Source: an uncultured Gemmatimonadota bacterium
GTDB lineage: Bacteria; Latescibacterota; UBA2968; UBA8231
Direction of reading: 5' to 3'
DNA length: 61,781 nt
NCBI GenBank assembly: GCA_903893785.1
Contig: CAITNQ010000473.1
Location: 1 to 61,781 of the forward strand
In this document: piece after piece, positions 56,397 through 61,781 of the stretch
How positions within the stretch are numbered: position 1 is the first letter of the stretch
How the letters are laid out: each line of letters begins with the position of its first letter
Program-made: the position numbers and the translations under genes
Notes under the pieces: model-generated
Seen by the model: only the letters and a program-made list of their open reading frames with translations
Database searches by the model: none
Told to the model about the DNA's origin: nothing

Positions 56397-58037
56397 TCAG
56401 ACGCCGGGGGCGGCCTCAGAGGGCTTGGCCGGCGGCAGCTTCAGCAGGGCCCGGAGGCGCTCCAGCAGGTTCTGGGGCTGCAGCGGTTTGACCAGGAAGC
56501 CGCCGATTTTCAGGTCCACGGCGCGGCGAACTACCTCGGCCGACCGCGCGGCGGACAGCAGCACGATGGGCAGACTGGCGGTGGCCAGGGAAAAGCGCAG
56601 GCGGCGCGCCACCTCGAAGCCATCCGTGCCGGCCATGGCGATGTCGAGGATGATCAGGTCAGGCTGAGTCGATTCGGCTCTGTTGAGCGCCTCGCGGCCG
56701 GTACGGGCGCAGTCGGCCACCCAACCGGCTTCCTGCACCACCCGGGTCACCAACTCGATGGCCTGCTCATCGTCATCGATGATCAGCAGCCGGGGTGAGC
56801 GCTCCCCAAGGGGTACCAGGGCTTTCCGGACCAAGACCGTGACCAGGTCCAGGTCCACCGGTTTGGCCAGAAAGCCGGCGATCTCGCGACCGCTGAGAGC
56901 TTCCCGACTGACCTGCTTGACGTGCGAAGTCATCAGAAGGACCGGCGCGTTGCATTGCTCTTCGCGCAACGCGGCAATCAACCGCCAACCGTTCATCTTG
57001 GGCATCATCAGGTCGGTGATGACCAGGTCAGGGCGCCGGGTCTGCAGCGAGGCGAGTGCCTCCAGGCCGTGGCCGGCCTCCACCACCTCGTGGCCCTGCC
57101 GCCCCAGAGCTGCTGCCAGGGCTTGGCGCGACTGCGGCTCGTCATCGACCACCAGCACAGTCTTCCCCGAAGGGGGCAGCGCCGGCGGTTGGGGGCCTTC
57201 CGGTTCCGTCGCCGAACTCCGGGTGGCCAGGTCTTCCTCAAGCTGCTGCACGCGCCGGCGCGCGGCCTCGGCTTCGGTCTCACCCGACCGAGGCGAGTTG
57301 CGCGCGCCGTCGAGCAGTTGGTTCAGGACTTCGCGCTGGCGGTAGGCAACATAGCGCAGGACCAAACTCCGGCTGCGGCTGTCCGGCTGCACGAACTGCA
57401 CCCCGGCGAGGAAAATCGCCGGGCGGCCGCGGCTCCGCTGCGGCTGCGCCGGCAGGAACGAGCTGCGCACCGTGCCCGCCAAGCGCCGTATGGGACGCGT
57501 CCGATCGTTACCTTCCGCGTCCGGCGGGAAGGGCAGGTCGAACTCGAGCGTCAACGCCATCCCGGCCGCCAGGCGGCGGCGCGTCTGGAGCCGGCACCCG
57601 CCGCCGCCCAGATCGAGCACGATCGCCGCCAACCGCACCTCCTCCGCGTCCTCCTGATCGCCGTCGACAAAACTCACCTGCGCCGCCAGATGCGTGTCGA
57701 CCCGGAAGAAGTCGCGCCGGGGCGACCGCGTGATGGCCTCCACGGCTGGCCGCGCGAGCACCAGTTGCGGGACGCGCCCGTTCTCCCGCCCCACCACCTG
57801 GGTGGTGAAACGGTGGTCGGCATAGCCCTTCCAATACGTGACGATGAGCGCCGTGCCGTCCAGCACCGCCACCGGTACACTGTGGTCCGATGGCATCGCG
57901 ACACTGATGGTGGCGGCCGTAATGTCGACCACCGAGGTCCGGTACCGACCCAGTTCGCCCGTGGCCGGGTCGACCACGCGCAACTCGACCTGATCGGCAA
58001 CGGTAAGCTCCGCAACTGGGTTCTTTACCTGGGACAT
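56397..58037 (-). CDS. PilZ - REC - REC regulator
   Basis: A 546-residue protein. Residues 10-100 resemble the YcgR-type N-terminal domain. The PilZ domain (about 105-235) has RRDFFR (107-112) and DLGGGG (142-147), the c-di-GMP-binding Arg and D-x-x-x-x-G motifs. A short coiled coil follows (255-275). Two receiver domains follow, with phospho-acceptors D342 (LVITDLMMP) and D465 (LIILDIAMAG). No catalytic output domain is present. It may integrate c-di-GMP with phosphorelay input. ATG 58037 is preceded by GGGAAGA; an ATG four codons upstream is possible. Convergent with the TolC gene. Confidence 0.9.
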   Translation of the reverse strand: MSQVKNPVAELTVADQVELRVVDPATGELGRYRTSVVDITAATISVAMPSDHSVPVAVLDGTALIVTYWKGYADHRFTTQVVGRENGRVPQLVLARPAVEAITRSPRRDFFRVDTHLAAQVSFVDGDQEDAEEVRLAAIVLDLGGGGCRLQTRRRLAAGMALTLEFDLPFPPDAEGNDRTRPIRRLAGTVRSSFLPAQPQRSRGRPAIFLAGVQFVQPDSRSRSLVLRYVAYRQREVLNQLLDGARNSPRSGETEAEAARRRVQQLEEDLATRSSATEPEGPQPPALPPSGKTVLVVDDEPQSRQALAAALGRQGHEVVEAGHGLEALASLQTRRPDLVITDLMMPKMNGWRLIAALREEQCNAPVLLMTSHVKQVSREALSGREIAGFLAKPVDLDLVTVLVRKALVPLGERSPRLLIIDDDEQAIELVTRVVQEAGWVADCARTGREALNRAESTQPDLIILDIAMAGTDGFEVARRLRFSLATASLPIVLLSAARSAEVVRRAVDLKIGGFLVKPLQPQNLLERLRALLKLPPAKPSEAAPGV

Positions 58038-58295
58038 GGGTCTTCCCATTGTGCCGTCGGCGGCGGCGTGACGGCACGGTAAGCGGCGCGGGGCCGGAGG
58101 TGACAGAGCAGGCCGCGGCCCGCATCAGCGCGGACGTGCTGCGGCGAATCTACACAGCCAACCGAAAATGGCGAGAGCCGGGCCCCGCGCGCCACCCGGC
58201 GGGCGCCGGACTTCGTCCGCCCCACGACGCCGCGGTCAGCCCGGGGCATCGGCCAGGAAGGCGGGCAGACTCGCCCGCGGCAGGCCCGGTTGGGC

Positions 58296-61100
58296 TCACA
58301 CAGGCGCGGCCGGCAGGTGCACGGCAAACGACACCCCGTGGCCGGGGCGGTTGTCAACCACCAGGCGGCCATGGTGTTTTTCCGTGATGGCTCGCGCGAT
58401 CGACAACCCCAGGCCCGTCCCCTTGCCGACGTCCTTGGTGGTGAAGAACGGCTCGAAGACGCGGTCGATCACGTGCTCGGGAATCCCGCCACCGTTGTCG
58501 CTTACCCCGAGCTGAACAAACTGACCGTCGGGCGACAGAGCGGCGACCAGGCGGAGTTCGCCGCACCACCCGCAGCCTTCCCGTTCCTGTCGCGTCGCCA
58601 GCGCGTCGCGAGCATTGCTGATCAGGTTGAGGACGACCTGCTCGATCTGGTTGGGCCGGCCGATAACCCAGGGCAGACTGCGCGGCACGTCGACCCGTGT
58701 CTGTATGCCGTGCACCCGCAACTGCGCCCCCACCAGTTTGAGGGCCCCCTCAACCACATCGTGCAGGGCGAACTGCTCAGGCTCGCTCTCGGCGCTGTCA
58801 CGGGCAAAAACCCGCATGTGATCAACGATGGCGGTGATCCGGTCCACCTGCTGCACGATGTCCGTGAACGTAACCCCGATGTCTTCAGCCACCAGGGGCC
58901 AACCGTGCCTGATCCCGTACAGGGCCCCTTCGGCAAACGCACGGATCCCGTTGAGGGGCTGATTGAGCTCGTGGGCCACTCCCGCGGCCATCTCGCCCAG
59001 GGCCTGCAACCGGTCGGCGTGGAGGGCTCGCAGCCGTTGCGCCTCCACCTCGGCGGTCAACCGGTGTAGCGCCTCCAGGTCCTGCAGGCGGCGGCTGGCT
59101 TCAGCAGCGACGGGAGCAAACCGTTCCAGAATGCCAAGCTCGCGCTCGCCAAACGCGTCCATCTGGTCGCTATAGGTGAAGAGCACGCCGCCACCAAAGG
59201 ACACACCTGCCAGCGACGCCGAACGCGGCCCGACGCCAAGGGGATCAGACGCCTCCGCGGACGTGACCGGCAGCCCCGCCTGCAGGGTCCGCTGAATGGG
59301 CTCCGGAAGGGCCACCGGACGCCACTCGGCCGCGGCTAGCGCGCTGGCCGGTTGGTATACGCGGAGCGCTTGCGACACGCCATCGGTCAGGCCGAGCGCG
59401 CACCGCTGGCACGACACCAGATCGGCCAACTCGTGCTCAAAGGCGCCCTGCACGCTGGCCCAGTCGGCCTCGGAGCGCATGGCCACGGCAGCCGTTCGCA
59501 GGCGTTGCAGAGCCAGCTCAACGCGCAGGGCCAGCTCGTGACGCTGGCGTTCGGTATTGTCGCGGATGGTGGCCAGAACGAACGCCCGCCCGCCCTGCTC
59601 GAGGGCCGTCAGCACCACGGTCGCCGGGAACCGGGTCCCGTCAGCCCGTTGGTGCCACCACAGGCGCACGGCAGGCCCCCCGGCGGCCACGGCGGCAGCA
59701 AGCAGCCCCTCGGCCGCGGCCTGCGACGGGGTGCCATCCGGCTGGCACGGCGGCGACAGATCCCAAGGGGTACGGGCGAGCAGTTCGGCTTCGGCGGACA
59801 GGCCGAAGATAGCCAGCGCTGCGGGGTTGCCACTGGTGAAATGCCACGTCGGCGGGGCCAGCGTGGCCAACGCGTCGTGCGATCCCTCGAACAGGCGCCG
59901 GTAACGGGCTTCGCTCTCCCTCAGGGTGCTTTCGGCCTCACGCCGACGAGCGAGCTCATCGCGGGCTTGGCCAAAGAGCCGCGAGTTGTTCAGCGCAATG
60001 GCAAGGTGGGCCGACAGCGCGGCCAGGAAGCCGACGTGGTCAGGCACGTATGCGTTCAGCCGGGTGCTCTGCGTCTGCAGCACGCCGACAACAGCGCCTT
60101 CCAGCAACAGCGGCACCAGTAGCGCTGACTGAGTGCGCTCTTCTTCCGGCGGCGGTGGGCCTTCGCAGACCCCGTCTTCATCAAAGTGGTGGGTTACCGA
60201 AGTGCGGCGCAGAACAGCGTCGTAGTCGGCGACCAAGAAGGGCTCGCCGGTGCGGATGACTTGGCTCTGCATGCCCTGCCCTTCGGGCTCCAGCGGGATC
60301 AGCGGGAGGAGGCCGACGTCCACAGGCTGGCCGCCAAGGCGCAGGTGGGTACAGCGAATCAACTGCGTGTCGGCGTCGAATTCCGAGACGATCAGCACGT
60401 GGCAATCCATGATCTCGCGCACGGCGCGATAGGTTGCCTCGAAGAGGGTCTCGACATCAAGGCTGCTGCTGAGCCGGCGGCCAACGTCCTGCAGCAGGTT
60501 CAGTTCACGCGTGCGTGCCCGCCGACGGTCGAGTTCCTCCTGGCGCTGCAGCACTACCGCCAGCAGCTGGCCGAACTCCTCCAGGCTGGCCATCATGGGC
60601 AGGGCCAAGGGTGTCCCATCGCGACACAGGGCCGCCAACGAACCCCAGCCACCCAGGGGCAGTTCCACCAGCGAACCGGCGCCGCAGGCAGTCTCGCCGC
60701 TGGCCGCCAACCGGGCCGGTGGCACCCAAACCGCCCGTTGGCTGGACCAGGCCTCGGCCACCCAGGGACGCCGCGCGTGAGCACACAGGTCGGCCGCGTT
60801 CCCGGGCGCAGGTAGGGTACCCAGCGCAAAGGCGTCATCGCGGTCCACGCGGCGCTGCAGCGACAGGCCGACCAGGGGCAGGCCCAGACGCTGGAGCTCG
60901 CCCAGCCACTCACTCCCCAGCTTGACGGCCAAGTCCGCGCAGTCGACCAGAGCGAGGGCCTGGTCGCGGATTCTGCCCAGGGCTTGAGCCCGGGCCAGCT
61001 GCCCGGCCAACCGATGCGCCGGGCATTGCCGCCCACGGTTGCCGGGCGGTCGGCGCGACACGCCGCGTGGTGCTGGGGTCAGGGGGCGGCGCTGGGCCAT
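58296..61100 (-). CDS. GAF/PAS sensor histidine kinase
   Basis: A 934-residue soluble kinase. An N-terminal region of unclear type (25-190) precedes a GAF domain (about 200-390, with LLVPLLLEGAVVGVLQTQ). A PAS domain follows (about 400-525, SEARYRRLFEGSHDAL), then a second degenerate GAF (about 540-690). The kinase core has H710 in GVAHELNQPLNGIRAF, the N box NLISNARDAL, DNGGGIPEH and GTGLGLSIARAI. ATG 61100 has GGAG 7 bases upstream. Same strand as, and 258 bases upstream of, the PilZ-REC-REC gene, so it is a good candidate for phosphorylating that protein. Confidence 0.9.
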   Translation of the reverse strand: MAQRRPLTPAPRGVSRRPPGNRGRQCPAHRLAGQLARAQALGRIRDQALALVDCADLAVKLGSEWLGELQRLGLPLVGLSLQRRVDRDDAFALGTLPAPGNAADLCAHARRPWVAEAWSSQRAVWVPPARLAASGETACGAGSLVELPLGGWGSLAALCRDGTPLALPMMASLEEFGQLLAVVLQRQEELDRRRARTRELNLLQDVGRRLSSSLDVETLFEATYRAVREIMDCHVLIVSEFDADTQLIRCTHLRLGGQPVDVGLLPLIPLEPEGQGMQSQVIRTGEPFLVADYDAVLRRTSVTHHFDEDGVCEGPPPPEEERTQSALLVPLLLEGAVVGVLQTQSTRLNAYVPDHVGFLAALSAHLAIALNNSRLFGQARDELARRREAESTLRESEARYRRLFEGSHDALATLAPPTWHFTSGNPAALAIFGLSAEAELLARTPWDLSPPCQPDGTPSQAAAEGLLAAAVAAGGPAVRLWWHQRADGTRFPATVVLTALEQGGRAFVLATIRDNTERQRHELALRVELALQRLRTAAVAMRSEADWASVQGAFEHELADLVSCQRCALGLTDGVSQALRVYQPASALAAAEWRPVALPEPIQRTLQAGLPVTSAEASDPLGVGPRSASLAGVSFGGGVLFTYSDQMDAFGERELGILERFAPVAAEASRRLQDLEALHRLTAEVEAQRLRALHADRLQALGEMAAGVAHELNQPLNGIRAFAEGALYGIRHGWPLVAEDIGVTFTDIVQQVDRITAIVDHMRVFARDSAESEPEQFALHDVVEGALKLVGAQLRVHGIQTRVDVPRSLPWVIGRPNQIEQVVLNLISNARDALATRQEREGCGWCGELRLVAALSPDGQFVQLGVSDNGGGIPEHVIDRVFEPFFTTKDVGKGTGLGLSIARAITEKHHGRLVVDNRPGHGVSFAVHLPAAPV

Positions 61101-61781
61101 GGCTACACTCCGCGGCCGATGGGTGCCACCGAACGGGGCTGTGGCGCGCCGCCTGTTACACCGGTATCTGGCGCGGGCAAGTTCTGCTTCCGGGTTCGCG
61201 AGCCAATCCCGCCCTGGTGGGCGGCCGTGAGACGGCACAGACTGAGGGAATATAGTGCGGCCCCAGGCAGGCCACCACTACCTGACCGCCCACGCCGGTC
61301 CCCATGCAACCGCCCCCAATGCTGCCGGCTCGCCGGGTGGCCGCGGTGGCCGTTGTGGCCGGTGCAGGCCCCACCGAGGCCTCGGCCCCCCCGCCTGCCC
61401 GGGGCCGATGGCGGCTGGCGCCAACCGCCGGGTGCGGGCGACCACGGATCGTCCCCCCGGGTCCGCAGCGTCGGGCCGGCAAAGCAGCCTGCGGCCCGCC
61501 CATCCCGGCGCGCCCCTCGCCTTGGGTCGCGCCGGCGCGGCCCGGGCGACCACGAATCCGGACCGTGACCGGCACGGTTGCCGGCCGCGGTACCAACCCA
61601 CGCCGAGTTAGCCCCAACGGACGCCCGCCACAGGCTCAGGCACCGCTATTCCCCGCCGGCCCGCCGCCGGTCCATGCCATGGCTGCGGTCAGGGCCTGCC
61701 AGTAGATTGTGGCCCGGTCCGGACCCGACGCTGCCACGACCGCCAACGGCTCGCCTGGGGCCGCCTATCCCCGCCTCTGGA
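61101..61781. other. Right-edge stretch without a recognised gene
   Basis: 681 bases of very GC-rich DNA. Several frames are open by composition, but none has a ribosome site together with family motifs. It includes the promoter region of the kinase gene at its left end. Confidence 0.4.

Overview
The window is GC-rich, gene-dense DNA of a Gram-negative-type bacterium. It encodes a TolC-like outer-membrane channel, a MacAB-type exporter, a PilZ regulator and a chemoreceptor. GTG and TTG starts are frequent. The mix of genes (Gfo/Idh/MocA oxidoreductases, amidohydrolase_2 proteins, a uroporphyrinogen-decarboxylase-like methyltransferase, an MttB homologue, GH3 and GH95 glycosidases, uncharacterised TIM-barrel proteins) resembles uncultured polysaccharide-degrading lineages such as Armatimonadota, Latescibacterota, Hydrogenedentota or Planctomycetota. 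I cannot assign a phylum from the sequence alone.

Region 1-7.6 kb is genome debris between a few intact genes. It holds a 21-bp tandem array at the left edge, rlmH, a divergent tRNA-Val with its own promoter and terminator, a frame-broken two-component propeller gene, a relic of a D-aminoacylase-like amidohydrolase, a RidA gene overlapping a frameshifted HpcH/HpaI aldolase, a DUF2442/DUF4160 pair, facing fragments of an integrase and an IS1380-type transposase, and a VapBC-like AbrB/PIN pair preceded by the decayed copy of a second PIN gene.

Region 7.6-31 kb is metabolic and cell-surface. It has a URO-D-like methyltransferase, a giant 1943-residue sulfotransferase/glycosyltransferase, a dehydrogenase, a PHP-like protein, a plus-strand run of hydrolases (metallo-beta-lactamase lactonase type, cysteine hydrolase, two amidohydrolases, a TIM-barrel protein), a GNAT protein, an epimerase, a fused dehydrogenase/aldo-keto reductase, and an asymmetric heterodimeric ABC exporter.

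Region 31-39 kb is a minus-strand operon, GH95 fucosidase - GH3 glucosidase - CysD - CysN. The last three genes overlap by GTGA. It links sugar release to sulfate activation. The CysN C-terminus looks like an APS kinase that has lost its P-loop.

Region 39-48 kb is the most striking. A chemoreceptor with a c-type haem motif and a perfectly periodic 273-bp (91-residue) HAMP-like repeat array faces a four-gene operon: a CarH-like cobalamin-binding protein, a histidine kinase, an MttB-family methyltransferase and a CheY-like regulator. I propose this as a candidate corrinoid- or methyl-group-responsive sensory system. The link is inferred from gene order and motifs.

Region 48-61 kb has an RND/MMPL exporter, a MacA-MacB(ATPase)-MacB(permease)-TolC operon, and two minus-strand signalling proteins (PilZ-REC-REC and a GAF/PAS histidine kinase).
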